In this document: positions 8,952-18,170 of the stretch, in pieces
Layout: the number at the start of each line of letters is the position of its first letter
Numbering within the stretch: position 1 is the stretch's first letter
From: Citrobacter sp. On2M
Lineage (GTDB): Bacteria; Pseudomonadota; Gammaproteobacteria; Enterobacterales; Enterobacteriaceae
Direction of reading: 5' to 3'
DNA: 64,000 bases
Assembly (NCBI RefSeq): GCF_018035235.1
Contig: NZ_WPCV01000009.1
Span: 28,781-92,780 of the forward strand
Program-made: the position numbers and the translations under genes
The notes under the pieces: generated by a model
Databases searched by the model: none
Told to the model about the DNA's origin: nothing
What the model saw: only the letters and a program-made list of their open reading frames with translations

Positions 8952-9821
8952 TCAGAAGATATCGTTGAGCATCACGCCCACGCCAACACGGGTCTGATTG
9001 AAGTTATAGTCAATCAGCGATTCGCCGTAACCGCTGTAAACCTGGGTGTAAAGGCGCACATGCTTCGTAATGGGGTAACTGACACCCAACTCAGCACCGC
9101 CGTAGCCGGTATTCCAGTTGTACTGACCTTTCGCACTTAAGACGGCGTCACCGAGGTGATAACCCAGTTTGAGCTGATAGTAGCCCATATATTTTGTGAT
9201 ATCCGGGTTATCGTCGGTGCTGCCGATGACGTACCACGGCTTAACTTCCACCAGCCAGTTACCGTTTTCAGCCATCAAACGCGTGTAAAGACGATTCCAG
9301 CTACGTGAAGTGGGGTCAGACCGACCGTTGGAGTCATGGTTATAACCCATTTCGACATCGCGGAGCGTCCAACCAGCGAAGCGATAGTCGGTGGCGAAAC
9401 CGAGGAACAATTGCGGTTCATAATTGGTTTCGCGAAATGGGGAAGATTCTTCGCTATTCGAAAGCTGCCACCAGGACTTCTGGGTATAGGAGCCGCCAAG
9501 TACCGAGTTCGGACCTAAGATCCCGCGCCAGAGCGGAAACGCCAGGCTTAGCTGAAACTTAACCTCATCTTTGCGCGCATTTTCGGACCAGCTATAACTG
9601 CTGATCGCTTCTTTGTTCATGTCGCTGGTATTGGTGTAGATAAGATAGTTGGTGTCATAAGGATAAAGCGTGAAAGGATTGTCATGCTCCTGCAGCATGT
9701 TGGCGATAATACTGCCGCGAACCGCCGGTGCATCATGAATCTCTTTCACTGTCGCTTCCTGCGCATACGCGGTCAACGGCAGCATGACTGCTGGTAGTAA
9801 CCATCCCAGAATCGCCCGCAT
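8952..9821 (-). CDS. pldA: Outer membrane phospholipase A PldA
   Basis: PldA (OMPLA) is a calcium-dependent outer-membrane beta-barrel phospholipase that removes phospholipids displaced to the outer leaflet. The 289-residue precursor has a 20-residue signal peptide ending TAYA and a mature start QEATV. The catalytic residues are at the K-12 positions: His162, Ser164 (in NHDSNGRSD) and Asn176. The C-terminus ends in an aromatic Phe, as usual for outer-membrane barrels. A terminator follows it before recQ. The upstream 165-bp gap to divergent yigI holds the promoters of both. Confidence 0.97.
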   Translation of the reverse strand: MRAILGWLLPAVMLPLTAYAQEATVKEIHDAPAVRGSIIANMLQEHDNPFTLYPYDTNYLIYTNTSDMNKEAISSYSWSENARKDEVKFQLSLAFPLWRGILGPNSVLGGSYTQKSWWQLSNSEESSPFRETNYEPQLFLGFATDYRFAGWTLRDVEMGYNHDSNGRSDPTSRSWNRLYTRLMAENGNWLVEVKPWYVIGSTDDNPDITKYMGYYQLKLGYHLGDAVLSAKGQYNWNTGYGGAELGVSYPITKHVRLYTQVYSGYGESLIDYNFNQTRVGVGVMLNDIF

Positions 9822-9986
9822 CGGTACTGTTCTCCTGAACCAAAATATTGATGAATTGTATAATTATCTGGCAAGTATTCTACATACTTAGCGAGTTCCT
9901 CGTTAGTTATCCCGTCCTAAAGTAGAAAACAACAAATAATAAGCATAATATCAACATTTCATTAACCATTAAGATGTAGGGATCGT

Positions 9987-10454
9987 ATGTCTGCCGTACT
10001 TACTGCTGAGGAAGCGCTGAAGTTAGTGGGTGAAATGTTCGTCTATCATATGCCGTTTAACCGGGCACTGGGACTGGAGCTTGAACGCTATGAGAAAGAA
10101 TTCGCTCAATTAGCCTTTAATAACCAACCGATGATGGTCGGCAACTGGGCGCAAAGCATTTTGCATGGCGGCGTGATCGCCTCGGCGCTGGACGTCGCCG
10201 CCGGTCTGGTGTGCGTTGGCAGTACGCTAACCCGCCATGAGACGATCAGTGAAGACGAATTACGTCAGCGGATGTCACGCATGGGAACCATCGATTTGCG
10301 CGTTGATTACCTGCGCCCGGGGAGAGGGAATCGCTTTACCGCCACCAGCAGCCTGCTGCGGGCGGGTAATAAAGTCGCCGTGGCGCGCGTGGAACTGCAT
10401 AACGAAGAACAGCTTTATATTGCCAGCGCAACCGCCACTTATATGGTGGGGTAA
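9987..10454 (+). CDS. yigI: Hotdog-fold acyl-CoA thioesterase YigI
   Basis: The 155-residue product has the PaaI-like hotdog fold: a helical N-terminus, the central segment [17 protein letters not shown] near residues 60-75 that forms the buried helix and active-site loop, and [11 protein letters not shown] near residue 108. It matches E. coli YigI, a thioesterase for medium- and long-chain acyl-CoA. The start ATG at 9987 follows GTAGGGAT. It is divergent from pldA, and rarD follows after about 50 bases on the same strand, so the two may share a transcript. The function is inferred from the family. Confidence 0.92.
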   Translation: MSAVLTAEEALKLVGEMFVYHMPFNRALGLELERYEKEFAQLAFNNQPMMVGNWAQSILHGGVIASALDVAAGLVCVGSTLTRHETISEDELRQRMSRMGTIDLRVDYLRPGRGNRFTATSSLLRAGNKVAVARVELHNEEQLYIASATATYMVG

Positions 10455-10505
10455 GCAGCCAAAAAAAGGTAAACTGCTGTTACATTTCTGCAATGAGTTT
10501 TCCCG

Positions 10506-11399
10506 ATGGATGCTAAACAAACGCGGCAGGGCGTGTTACTCGCTCTTGCTGCTTATTTTATTTGGGGTATCGCACCTGCCTACTTCAAGCTGATTTACTA
10601 TGTCCCGGCGGATGAAATCCTGACGCACCGCGTCATCTGGTCATTTTTCTTCATGGTGGTGCTGATGAGCATCAGCCGCCAGTGGTCGGGTGTCAAAACA
10701 TTACTCCAAACGCCAAAGAAGATATTCCTGCTGGCGCTCTCTGCAGTGCTCATTGGCGGAAACTGGCTGCTGTTCATTTGGGCAGTCAATAATCACCATA
10801 TGCTGGAAGCCAGCCTCGGCTATTTTATTAACCCGCTGGTGAATATTGTGCTGGGAATGCTTTTCCTCGGCGAGCGCTTCCGTCGCATGCAGTGGCTGGC
10901 GGTACTATTAGCCGCCTGTGGCGTACTGGTACAGCTGTGGACCTTCGGATCGCTGCCAATAATTGCGCTAGGACTGGCGTTCAGCTTTGCTTTTTATGGT
11001 CTGGTGCGCAAGAAGATTGCCGTCGAAGCACAAACTGGCATGCTGATCGAAACGCTGTGGCTTTTACCCATCGCGGCCATCTATCTGTTTGGCATTGCCG
11101 ACAGCCCAACCAGCCATATGGGGCAAAACCCAATGTCGCTCAATCTGCTGCTGATTGCTGCGGGTGTCGTGACCACCATTCCGCTGCTGTGCTTTACCGG
11201 CGCCGCAACCCGCCTGCGTCTGTCGACGCTGGGTTTCTTCCAGTACATTGGCCCTACGCTGATGTTCCTGCTGGCGGTAACGTTCTACGGTGAAGCCCCG
11301 GGTGCGGACAAGATGGTCACCTTCGCGTTTATCTGGGTCGCACTGGCGATTTTCGTAATGGATGCGATTTATACGCAACGACGGGCGCGCCGGAGCTGA
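10506..11399 (+). CDS. rarD: EamA/DMT-family permease RarD
   Basis: RarD is a ten-segment drug/metabolite transporter family inner-membrane protein whose substrate is unknown; chloramphenicol sensitivity has been linked to the family. The 297-residue product is one residue longer than in K-12 and collinear with it, from MDAKQTRQGVL through GGNWLLFIWAVN to YTQRRARRS. A REP element separates it from convergent corA. The two small K-12 genes yigF and yigG that I expect between rarD and corA are absent. Confidence 0.93.
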   Translation: MDAKQTRQGVLLALAAYFIWGIAPAYFKLIYYVPADEILTHRVIWSFFFMVVLMSISRQWSGVKTLLQTPKKIFLLALSAVLIGGNWLLFIWAVNNHHMLEASLGYFINPLVNIVLGMLFLGERFRRMQWLAVLLAACGVLVQLWTFGSLPIIALGLAFSFAFYGLVRKKIAVEAQTGMLIETLWLLPIAAIYLFGIADSPTSHMGQNPMSLNLLLIAAGVVTTIPLLCFTGAATRLRLSTLGFFQYIGPTLMFLLAVTFYGEAPGADKMVTFAFIWVALAIFVMDAIYTQRRARRS

Positions 11400-11403
11400 A
11401 GAA

Positions 11404-11435
11404 GTGCCGGATGGCGGCTGCGCCTTATCCGGCAC
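11404..11435. repeat. REP element between rarD and corA
   Basis: GTGCCGGAT and ATCCGGCAC form the arms of a typical repetitive extragenic palindrome (GCCGGATGGCGGCTGCGCC...). It begins five bases after rarD and ends five bases before the corA stop, at a convergent gene end. Confidence 0.85.
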
Positions 11436-11440
11436 AGCCC

Positions 11441-12391
11441 TTACAGCCAGTTTTTGCGCTTAAAGTACAGATACGGCGCCAGACCGGCGAGCATCATAAA
11501 GACAATCGCCCCCGGATACCCGAAGCTCCAGTGCAGTTCCGGCATGAACTCAAAGTTCATCCCATAACTTGAAGCTACCAGCGTCGGCGGCAGGAACACC
11601 ACAGAGACCACCGAGAAGATCTTGATGATGCGGTTCTGCTCAATGTTGATAAAGCCCATCGCCGCCTGCATCAGGAAGTTAACCTTCTGGAACAGCGATT
11701 CGTTGTGCGGCAGCAGAGATTCGATATCGCGCAGGATCTCACGCGCCTGTTCCAGCTGGCTGCCCGGCAACCGCGCTTTACGTACCAGGAAGTTCAGTGC
11801 GCGTTGGGTATCCATCAGACACAAGCGTACCTTCCAGCCGATATCTTCAAGTTCCGCCAGCGTCGACAGCGCTTCGTCATATTCATCGCCCTGACGCCCT
11901 TCCATGATCACACGGCTGAGTTTTTCCAGGTCGCTGTAGATATTTTCGATCTCATCCGCCAGCTGTTCAATTTTTGTTTCGAACAAGTCGAGCAACAGCT
12001 CGTAGGCGTTGCCATCCACCATCGCCTGGTTACGCGCACGCATGCGGTACAGGCGAAAGGCCGGTAATTCGCGCTCGCGCAGGGTAAACAGTCGACCTTC
12101 GCGAATAGTAAATGCGACGGTTGAGTTACCCGCGTGATCGTCGGCGTCTTCATAAAAGAAGAAGGAGTGAATGTGCAAACCGTCTTCGTCTTCAAAAAAA
12201 CGCGCGGATGCTTCGATGTCTTCCAGTTCAGGGCGCGTAGCCAGATTCTGGCCCAAGTCCTTTTGCACACGGTTTCGTTCTTCGTCATCCGGCTCGACTA
12301 AATCGACCCAAACCGAACTGGCCAGGTGCTCGATCTCGTCTGCCTCAAGGCGAGTTAAACGATTGTTTTCCAGTTGAAATGCGCTCAGCAT
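11441..12391 (-). CDS. corA: Magnesium/cobalt transporter CorA
   Basis: CorA is the pentameric inner-membrane channel for Mg2+, Co2+ and Ni2+. The 316-residue product from the ATG at 12391 ([10 protein letters not shown]) matches K-12; an ATG five codons upstream is in frame but gives a non-family N-terminus. A long acidic cytoplasmic domain is followed by two C-terminal membrane segments, with the pore signature [11 protein letters not shown] between them, and a basic tail FKRKNWL. It has a leader of about 240 bases with a candidate leader peptide and a perfect hairpin. Confidence 0.97.
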   Translation of the reverse strand: MLSAFQLENNRLTRLEADEIEHLASSVWVDLVEPDDEERNRVQKDLGQNLATRPELEDIEASARFFEDEDGLHIHSFFFYEDADDHAGNSTVAFTIREGRLFTLRERELPAFRLYRMRARNQAMVDGNAYELLLDLFETKIEQLADEIENIYSDLEKLSRVIMEGRQGDEYDEALSTLAELEDIGWKVRLCLMDTQRALNFLVRKARLPGSQLEQAREILRDIESLLPHNESLFQKVNFLMQAAMGFINIEQNRIIKIFSVVSVVFLPPTLVASSYGMNFEFMPELHWSFGYPGAIVFMMLAGLAPYLYFKRKNWL

Positions 12392-12520
12392 GACCGGGAC
12401 TCCCAATGCAAAAAATTATCGGACAGTTCGGAGGGCACACAGAAACAAATTGGGTTTCAGACCATTAAACAGCCTGACTCAGCGCGACGGGAAAAAAACA
12501 GAAGGTCGCTGACAACCGCG

Positions 12521-12548
12521 AAGGCTATCAGCAAAAAGGGATAGCCTT
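12521..12548 (-). promoter_or_regulatory. Stem-loop in the corA leader
   Basis: On the minus strand AAGGCTATC and GATAGCCTT form a perfect 9-bp stem with a 10-base loop. The stem begins at the stop codon of the candidate leader peptide (12547-12603). In Salmonella the corA leader combines a short translated frame with alternative stems that control Rho access, and this layout fits. Confidence 0.6.
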
Positions 12549-12603
12549 AGGAGTTGATCCTGGATGACAGGATAATGAGCCAGTATCTACTGGGTGTGTC
12601 CAA
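12547..12603 (-). CDS. corL: Candidate corA leader peptide (CorL-like), UUG start
   Basis: An 18-codon frame reading (M)DTPSRYWLIILSSRINS begins with TTG at 12603, eight bases after a good Shine-Dalgarno sequence AAGAGGA. It ends in TAA, whose last bases enter a perfect 9-bp stem. It lies about 155 bases upstream of the corA ATG and just after the predicted transcription start. Salmonella corA is controlled by translation of a leader frame called corL that affects Rho-dependent termination; I assign the name by position, not by a remembered sequence. Confidence 0.5.
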   Translation of the reverse strand: MDTPSRYWLIILSSRINS

Positions 12604-12635
12604 GGCGAATGTCCTCTTAGCGTAATCGTGCGCGC

Positions 12636-12664
12636 ATGTTACGCCAGCAAAATTTTGACGTCAA
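12636..12664 (-). promoter_or_regulatory. corA sigma-70 promoter
   Basis: On the minus strand TTGACG (12659-12664) and TAACAT (12636-12641) are spaced by exactly 17 bases. Transcription would start near 12629, giving a leader of roughly 240 bases before corA that contains the candidate leader peptide. Confidence 0.65.
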
Positions 12665-12677
12665 CACGCAACGAAAC

Positions 12678-12717
12678 GCTAGCCTGGATAAATTACCTGC
12701 TCATCAGTAAGGCTAGC
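12678..12717. repeat. Inverted repeat between uvrD and corA
   Basis: GCTAGCCT (12678-12685) and AGGCTAGC (12710-12717) are perfect complements 24 bases apart, 35 bases after the uvrD stop. No U-run follows. It may end the uvrD message or bind a regulator upstream of the corA promoter. Confidence 0.4.
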
Positions 12718-12751
12718 AGATCGTTACAAAATAATGATATTTTTCTGAAAG

Positions 12752-14914
12752 TTATACCGTTTCCAGTCGGGCATAGGCTGCCACCAGCCATTTGATCCCC
12801 TGCCCCTGGAACGCGACCTGCAAACGACTGTGCTCACCGCTGCCTTCCAGATTGACAATGGTGCCCTCGCCAAACTTGGCGTGGCGCACGCGCTGGCCAA
12901 GCTTATAGCCAGTGTCGTTTTCCGCCATTGGCGTGCCCATCCGCTGATGGCTCACCGGACGGCTGACCGTGGCGCGCAAACGTACCTCTTCAACGCACGC
13001 TTCCGGCAGTTCACCAATAAAGCGTGACGGACGATGGTAAACCTCTTTGCCATACAAACGACGCGTTTCAGCGTAGGTTAGCGTCAGCTTTTGCATCGCA
13101 CGGGTCACGCCGACGTAGGCCAGTCGGCGTTCCTCTTCGAGACGTCCGCCTTCGTCCAGCGACATCTGGCTGGGGAACATGCCTTCTTCCATGCCGACGA
13201 TAAACACCTGAGGGAACTCCAGACCTTTCGCCGAGTGCAGGGTCATCAGCTGTACCGCGTCCTGCCAGGTATCCGCCTGTCCTTCGCCCGCTTCCAGCGC
13301 GGCGTGAGACAGGAACGCCTGCAGCGGCATCAGGTCTTCGTCTTCTTCGTTGTAACTAAACTGACGCGTTGCCGTCACCAGTTCGTCTAAGTTTTCGATA
13401 CGCGTCTGGCCCTTCTCGCCTTTTTCCTGCTCGTACATCATGCGCAGCCCGGAGTCTTTAATCACCCGGTCAGTCTGCACGTGCAGCGGCATATCGGCGG
13501 TCTCCTGCGCCAGAGCGTCAATCAGCTCCATAAAACGCTGTAAGGCGCTGGCGGCACGACCCGCAAGGGCTTTTTCCTGCAACAGTTCACGACAGGCCTG
13601 CCACAGCGTTAGCTGGCGGTCACGTGAGGTCTGGCGCACCACATCCAGCGTACGATCGCCAATCCCGCGCGTCGGTGTATTCACCACGCGCTCAAACGCC
13701 GCATCGTCATTGCGATTGGCGATCAGGCGCAGGTAGGAGAGTGCATCTTTGATTTCCTGGCGTTCAAAGAAGCGCATCCCGCCATAAATACGATACGGCA
13801 TACTGGCTTGTAACAACGCCTCTTCCAGCACGCGCGACTGGGCGTTGCTGCGGTACAGAATAGCGCATTGTTCAAGCGCACCGCCGTTGTCCTGCCAGGT
13901 TTTGATGCGGTTAACGACAAAGCGCGCTTCATCGAGTTCGTTGAACGCGCAGTATAGCGAGATCGGTTCACCGTCGACGCCGTCGGTCCACAGCTTTTTA
14001 CCCAGACGCCCATTGTTGTTTTCAATCAGGGCGTTAGCCGCGCTGAGGATATTGTTGGTCGAGCGGTAATTCTGCTCCAGGCGAATGGTTTCTGCGCCCG
14101 GGAAATCGGTGAGGAAGCGCTGGATATTTTCCACCTGCGCTCCGCGCCAGCCGTAGATCGACTGGTCGTCATCGCCCACGATCATCACTTTGCCGGTGTC
14201 GCCTGCCAGCAGGCGGATCCAGGCGTACTGAATGTTGTTGGTATCCTGGAACTCATCCACCAGGATATTGGTAAAGCGTTCGCGGTAGTGCTGCAGGATA
14301 TGCGGTTTGTTGAGCCACAGTTCATGGGCACGCAGTAGCAGCTCGGCGAAATCCACCAGCCCGGCGCGATCACACGCTTCCTGGTAAGCCTGATACACTT
14401 TCTGCCAGGTTTGCTCAACCGGGTTGCCATAGCTCTGCAGATGGTGCGGGCGCAGCCCTTCGTCTTTCTGACTATTGATAAACCACATCGCCTGACGCGG
14501 CGGCCACTGCTTCTCATCCAGGTTCATCGCCTTGATCAGGCGCTTGAGCAGACGCAGTTGGTCTTCGCTGTCGAGGATCTGGAAATCCTGCGGCAGGTTG
14601 GCATCCATATGGTGCGCGCGCAGCAGACGGTGCGCCAGACCGTGGAACGTACCCACCCACATACCGCCCTGGCTGGTTCCCATGATCTGACCAATACGGT
14701 GGCGCATTTCCGCCGCCGCTTTGTTGGTAAAGGTGACCGCCATAATGGAGTACGGCGAGTTGTTCTCTACCGTCAGTAACCAGGCGATGCGGTGCACCAG
14801 CACGCGCGTTTTACCACTCCCCGCGCCTGCCAGAACCAACATGTTGCTGCGTGGCGCGGCCACAGCCTGGCGCTGTTCGTCATTGAGGCTATCGAGCAGG
14901 TAAGAAACGTCCAT
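12752..14914 (-). CDS. uvrD: DNA helicase II UvrD
   Basis: UvrD is the 3'-5' superfamily 1A helicase of nucleotide-excision and mismatch repair. The 720-residue product starts at the ATG at 14914 (MDVSYLLDSLND), the K-12 start; an upstream in-frame ATG adds six atypical residues. Walker A AGAGSGKT ends at residue 36 with Lys35. The other motifs are [41 protein letters not shown] and [13 protein letters not shown]. The C-terminus carries the Tudor-like segment GQRVRHAKFGEGTIV that contacts RNA polymerase. A LexA box and a strong promoter lie upstream, in the yigB 3' end. Confidence 0.98.
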   Translation of the reverse strand: MDVSYLLDSLNDEQRQAVAAPRSNMLVLAGAGSGKTRVLVHRIAWLLTVENNSPYSIMAVTFTNKAAAEMRHRIGQIMGTSQGGMWVGTFHGLAHRLLRAHHMDANLPQDFQILDSEDQLRLLKRLIKAMNLDEKQWPPRQAMWFINSQKDEGLRPHHLQSYGNPVEQTWQKVYQAYQEACDRAGLVDFAELLLRAHELWLNKPHILQHYRERFTNILVDEFQDTNNIQYAWIRLLAGDTGKVMIVGDDDQSIYGWRGAQVENIQRFLTDFPGAETIRLEQNYRSTNNILSAANALIENNNGRLGKKLWTDGVDGEPISLYCAFNELDEARFVVNRIKTWQDNGGALEQCAILYRSNAQSRVLEEALLQASMPYRIYGGMRFFERQEIKDALSYLRLIANRNDDAAFERVVNTPTRGIGDRTLDVVRQTSRDRQLTLWQACRELLQEKALAGRAASALQRFMELIDALAQETADMPLHVQTDRVIKDSGLRMMYEQEKGEKGQTRIENLDELVTATRQFSYNEEDEDLMPLQAFLSHAALEAGEGQADTWQDAVQLMTLHSAKGLEFPQVFIVGMEEGMFPSQMSLDEGGRLEEERRLAYVGVTRAMQKLTLTYAETRRLYGKEVYHRPSRFIGELPEACVEEVRLRATVSRPVSHQRMGTPMAENDTGYKLGQRVRHAKFGEGTIVNLEGSGEHSRLQVAFQGQGIKWLVAAYARLETV

Positions 14915-14950
14915 TGGCACCGCCGGAATCAACAGGGCCCAGCCGGACCC

Positions 14951-14966
14951 CTGGGAATTTATACAG
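14951..14966. promoter_or_regulatory. LexA (SOS) box of uvrD
   Basis: On the minus strand the site reads CTGTATAAATTCCCAG, i.e. CTG-N10-CAG with an AT-rich centre. It lies 37-52 bases upstream of the uvrD ATG and just downstream of the predicted promoter. E. coli uvrD is likewise SOS-regulated. Confidence 0.85.
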
Positions 14967-14977
14967 AGTTGTTGGTG

Positions 14978-15005
14978 ATTATATCAGCGAGGTCAGAGAT
15001 GCCAA
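14978..15005 (-). promoter_or_regulatory. uvrD sigma-70 promoter
   Basis: TTGGCA (15000-15005) and a consensus TATAAT (14978-14983) are 16 bases apart on the minus strand, inside the end of yigB. The -10 element overlaps the yigB stop codon, and the LexA box begins about 12 bases downstream, where bound LexA would block initiation. Confidence 0.75.
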
Positions 15006-15695
15006 CTGTGAAATTTCGATATGCGGCAGCAAACGGCTGTCAGCGATGTGCATCAGGTCGGCATTTTCCGGTTTGATCCAGCAAGCCTGCATACCGCAAC
15101 GGATGGCTCCCGCGACGTCTGTCGTCAGGTCATCGCCCACGTGCAGAATGTCACCCACGGGCATGTTCAGTTTTTCCGCCGCCAGCGCGTACATGTCGCT
15201 GAACGGTTTTGATCGCCCGTCGGGACCAGCGCGCAGCACAAACTCAAAATAATCGCCCAGGCCAAACAATTCCGGCTGCGCGTTACCGTTGGTAATCGCC
15301 ACCAGCGGCCATTTTCGGGCCAGCGCCTTCAGCGTGTCATGTGTCGCCTGCGGGACATCAATACGGCTACGCCATTTGGCGAAATTCATCATCGCCGCAT
15401 TCGCTCCCATTCTGGCTTCGGCCTCTGACAACCCCGCCTCCAGCATAGCGCGTTCTACGGCGCGGTGGCGCCATTGGGTAACGTCGTGGTAGATTTCCGG
15501 CTCAGCGTCGCGAACGGCCTGACGTAAGCGCTGGAGGTCGCTATTTTGCAGCGAACTCAGCGCCGGATGATAATTCTGTACAAACGCGAGCGCTTCCTGC
15601 TCGGTGCGTGTGATAACGGGACGGTTATCGTAAAGGGTGTCATCAAGGTCAAAGGTGAGCGCAGAAATGCGCCCCAAAGGCCGGTAAAAACGCAT
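14979..15695 (-). CDS. yigB: HAD-family phosphatase YigB (FMN / riboflavin-pathway phosphatase)
   Basis: YigB dephosphorylates FMN and 5-amino-6-(ribitylamino)uracil phosphate in E. coli, one of several HAD enzymes serving riboflavin synthesis. The 238-residue product has motif [11 protein letters not shown] (residues 15-24), motif II VAITNGN near residue 135 and motif [15 protein letters not shown] near residue 185. The start overlaps the xerC stop by one base, and the gene is the last of the dapF-yigA-xerC-yigB run. Its 3' end contains the uvrD promoter. Confidence 0.95.
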   Translation of the reverse strand: MRFYRPLGRISALTFDLDDTLYDNRPVITRTEQEALAFVQNYHPALSSLQNSDLQRLRQAVRDAEPEIYHDVTQWRHRAVERAMLEAGLSEAEARMGANAAMMNFAKWRSRIDVPQATHDTLKALARKWPLVAITNGNAQPELFGLGDYFEFVLRAGPDGRSKPFSDMYALAAEKLNMPVGDILHVGDDLTTDVAGAIRCGMQACWIKPENADLMHIADSRLLPHIEISQLASLTSLI

Positions 15696-16597
15696 TATTT
15701 CCCCCGTTTGGCGCGCGGATGCGCCGCATCGTACACTGAAGCCAGGTGTTGAAAATCAAGATGGGTATAGATTTGGGTCGTGGAGAGATTGGCATGGCCT
15801 AATAATTCCTGCACACCACGCAGATCGCCGCTCGACTCCAGCATATGCGTCGCAAATGAATGCCGTAGCTTGTGGGGATGTACATGGCTGTTCAGCCCCT
15901 GCTTGATACCCCATTCAGCAAAACGTTTCTGCACGTTCCGTGCAGAGATGCGTTTGCCCAGTTTTGACAGAAATAACGCATCGTCATCGCAGCCAAAGAG
16001 TCCGCGCAGATCCAGCCAGTGCTCAATCCACGCCACCGCATTGCGGCCAATCGGCAGGCGACGCTCTTTACTGCCCTTGCCCATCACCCATACTTCGCCG
16101 GTGTCGAGATCGAGATGTTTAATATCCAGCCCAACCAGTTCAGATAAACGCAGCCCGGCGCCGTACATCACTTCCAGCATCGCGCGGTCGCGCACGGCGA
16201 GGGGATCGTTGAGATCGATATCCAGCAGGCGATTAACGTCGTCGACATCGATATTTTTAGGCAGATGACGCGGTGCTTTGGGTGCGGAAACGCTTTTTGC
16301 CGGATTGGCTTTCAGCTCGCCCTGATTAACCAGCCAGTCGAAAAAACTACGTAGCGCGGAAAGTCGCAACGCCAGGCTCGCCGGTCCCAGCCCTTTACGA
16401 CGACTGCGCACGGCAAAGCTTCGCACCATAGCAGCGTCACATTGTTGCCAGCTTTGCAAACCGGTTTCTCCGGCTAACGCGATGATGGCATCAAGCTGGC
16501 GCTGATAATTAAGCAATGTGATCGGGCTAAGCTGGCGCTCAACGCCCAGATAGCGCAAAAAGCGCGCCACATCCTGAGAAAGGGGTGAATCGGTCAT
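15695..16597 (-). CDS. xerC: Site-specific tyrosine recombinase XerC
   Basis: XerC works with XerD at dif to resolve chromosome dimers at division. The 300-residue product is two residues longer than the K-12 protein because of a different extreme N-terminus. All catalytic residues are present, shifted by two: Arg150, Lys174, His242, Arg245, His268 and Tyr277. The N-terminal SAM-like DNA-binding domain (about 1-100) and C-terminal catalytic domain are intact. It overlaps yigA by four bases and yigB by one, so it is translationally coupled in the run. The terminus region with dif is not in this window. Confidence 0.98.
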   Translation of the reverse strand: MTDSPLSQDVARFLRYLGVERQLSPITLLNYQRQLDAIIALAGETGLQSWQQCDAAMVRSFAVRSRRKGLGPASLALRLSALRSFFDWLVNQGELKANPAKSVSAPKAPRHLPKNIDVDDVNRLLDIDLNDPLAVRDRAMLEVMYGAGLRLSELVGLDIKHLDLDTGEVWVMGKGSKERRLPIGRNAVAWIEHWLDLRGLFGCDDDALFLSKLGKRISARNVQKRFAEWGIKQGLNSHVHPHKLRHSFATHMLESSGDLRGVQELLGHANLSTTQIYTHLDFQHLASVYDAAHPRAKRGK

Positions 16598-17301
16598 ATG
16601 CGTTCAATCCAGCGCTCCAGCAGTTCCGGCAACATCAACGAGATTTCCTGCAATAACTGCGTACCTTGTCCCTGCTGGTAATGATTAACGTCACGACTGC
16701 TGAACAGCATCACGCCAAGGGAGCCATCTTGCCCGAGCATCGACATCGCGACTGAGCCTATCGCTTTCGCCTCCGGCATCATCACCAGCAACTCGGGGCC
16801 ATTGAGCGGCCCAAGATAATGCCGAGACTGGCCCAGACGCTGAATTCGCAGCGGTTCAAAAGCCTGACGGCTTAATGCCAGATGGGTGAATTTTGAGGGC
16901 GCGCCTAGTCGCCAGCGATCCGGGAACAGACGAACCGTCGCTCCTGCCAGCCCTAACTCACGCGCCCAGCGATGAAATCGCATCAGCATATCGTCAAGGC
17001 TGCTGGCCGCCACCAGACGTCCTTGCAGATTTAACAGACGATAGAACAGGCTTTCATTGGCGTTGGCCTGTTCCATCAACAGCGCCATGTTCTCTTCCAG
17101 CACGTTAATATGATTACGCGCCCGTGCCATATGCCATTCCACTAAAGAGACCGTGCCGCGCACCGGGTGCGGAACACGCATCGCCTCAACTGCCTGGGCA
17201 TTACGGATAAAAAACTCAGGATTACGTTGCAGGTAATCGACGACCGCCCGATCGTCGAGCTCCATGAGCGTTTCCTGTAGTTCTTCCCCTGGTTGCTTCA
17301 T
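16594..17301 (-). CDS. yigA: DUF484 family protein YigA
   Basis: The 235-residue product matches K-12 YigA in length. DUF484 proteins have a GAF-like fold; their role is unknown, but the gene is found beside xerC across gammaproteobacteria. The N-terminal part contains [12 protein letters not shown] (about 19-30) and a helical segment [24 protein letters not shown] that probably forms a coiled coil leading into the GAF-like domain. It overlaps dapF and xerC by four bases each. No catalytic function can be claimed. Confidence 0.9.
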   Translation of the reverse strand: MKQPGEELQETLMELDDRAVVDYLQRNPEFFIRNAQAVEAMRVPHPVRGTVSLVEWHMARARNHINVLEENMALLMEQANANESLFYRLLNLQGRLVAASSLDDMLMRFHRWARELGLAGATVRLFPDRWRLGAPSKFTHLALSRQAFEPLRIQRLGQSRHYLGPLNGPELLVMMPEAKAIGSVAMSMLGQDGSLGVMLFSSRDVNHYQQGQGTQLLQEISLMLPELLERWIERI

Positions 17302-18122
17302 AAGTGAATAAATCCGTCGTAGACATGTGCCGCCGGGCCTGTCATATACAGCGGATGACCCGGACCTTTCCAGGCGATATCAAGTCGACCGCCCGGTAAT
17401 TCCACCCTCACCTCTTCTGCCAGCAGACCCTGCTGAATACCAACCGCAACAGCGGCGCACGCCCCGCTACCGCAGGCCTGCGTTTCACCCGCTCCACGCT
17501 CATAAACCCGCAGTCGGATATGCTCGCGCTTCACCACCTGCATAAAGCCAATATTGGCGCGTTCAGGGAAGCGCTCGTGGCTTTCCAGAACCGGTCCCAG
17601 TGTTTCTACTGTGGCCGTATCAACATCATCAACCTGAATCACGCAGTGCGGGTTCCCCATTGAAACCACGCCGCACAATACTGTCTGTTCGGCCGCGCGC
17701 ATAATATAGGTCTTCTCTGCTTTATTGGCGCGAAACGGAACCTGCGAGGGTTCAAAATTGGGTTCTCCCATATTCACCTGCACCAGCTCGTCGTCGGTTA
17801 CGGTTAATACCATACGACCATTGGCGGTACTGACGCGAATATCGCGCTTATTGGTCAGCCCTTTCAGGCGAACAAAGCGGGCAAAACAGCGGGCGCCATT
17901 GCCACATTGTGACACTTCACTGCCGTCGGCATTAAAAATACGGTAGTGGAAATCCAGCTCCGGATCATACGGAGGTTCAACCACCAGCAGTTGATCAAAT
18001 CCAACGCCGAGATGCCTGTCGGACAGGCGGCGGATCAGCTCTGGTGAGAAAAAGACATTCTGCGTTACCGCGTCGACGACCATAAAATCGTTGCCAAGGC
18101 CATGCATTTTAGAGAATTGCAT
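17298..18122 (-). CDS. dapF: Diaminopimelate epimerase DapF
   Basis: DapF converts LL- to meso-diaminopimelate for lysine and peptidoglycan synthesis. The 274-residue product from the ATG at 18122 ([13 protein letters not shown]) matches K-12; a second ATG one codon upstream is less likely. The two catalytic cysteines are Cys73 (in QCGNGARC) and Cys217 (in ACGSGACA), at K-12 positions. The gene lies 48 bases after lptM and overlaps yigA by four bases. Confidence 0.98.
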   Translation of the reverse strand: MQFSKMHGLGNDFMVVDAVTQNVFFSPELIRRLSDRHLGVGFDQLLVVEPPYDPELDFHYRIFNADGSEVSQCGNGARCFARFVRLKGLTNKRDIRVSTANGRMVLTVTDDELVQVNMGEPNFEPSQVPFRANKAEKTYIMRAAEQTVLCGVVSMGNPHCVIQVDDVDTATVETLGPVLESHERFPERANIGFMQVVKREHIRLRVYERGAGETQACGSGACAAVAVGIQQGLLAEEVRVELPGGRLDIAWKGPGHPLYMTGPAAHVYDGFIHL

Positions 18123-18170
18123 CATTCACTCCGTTCACGCGGGTACAGAAATGTAAATCTATTCCTGCCG

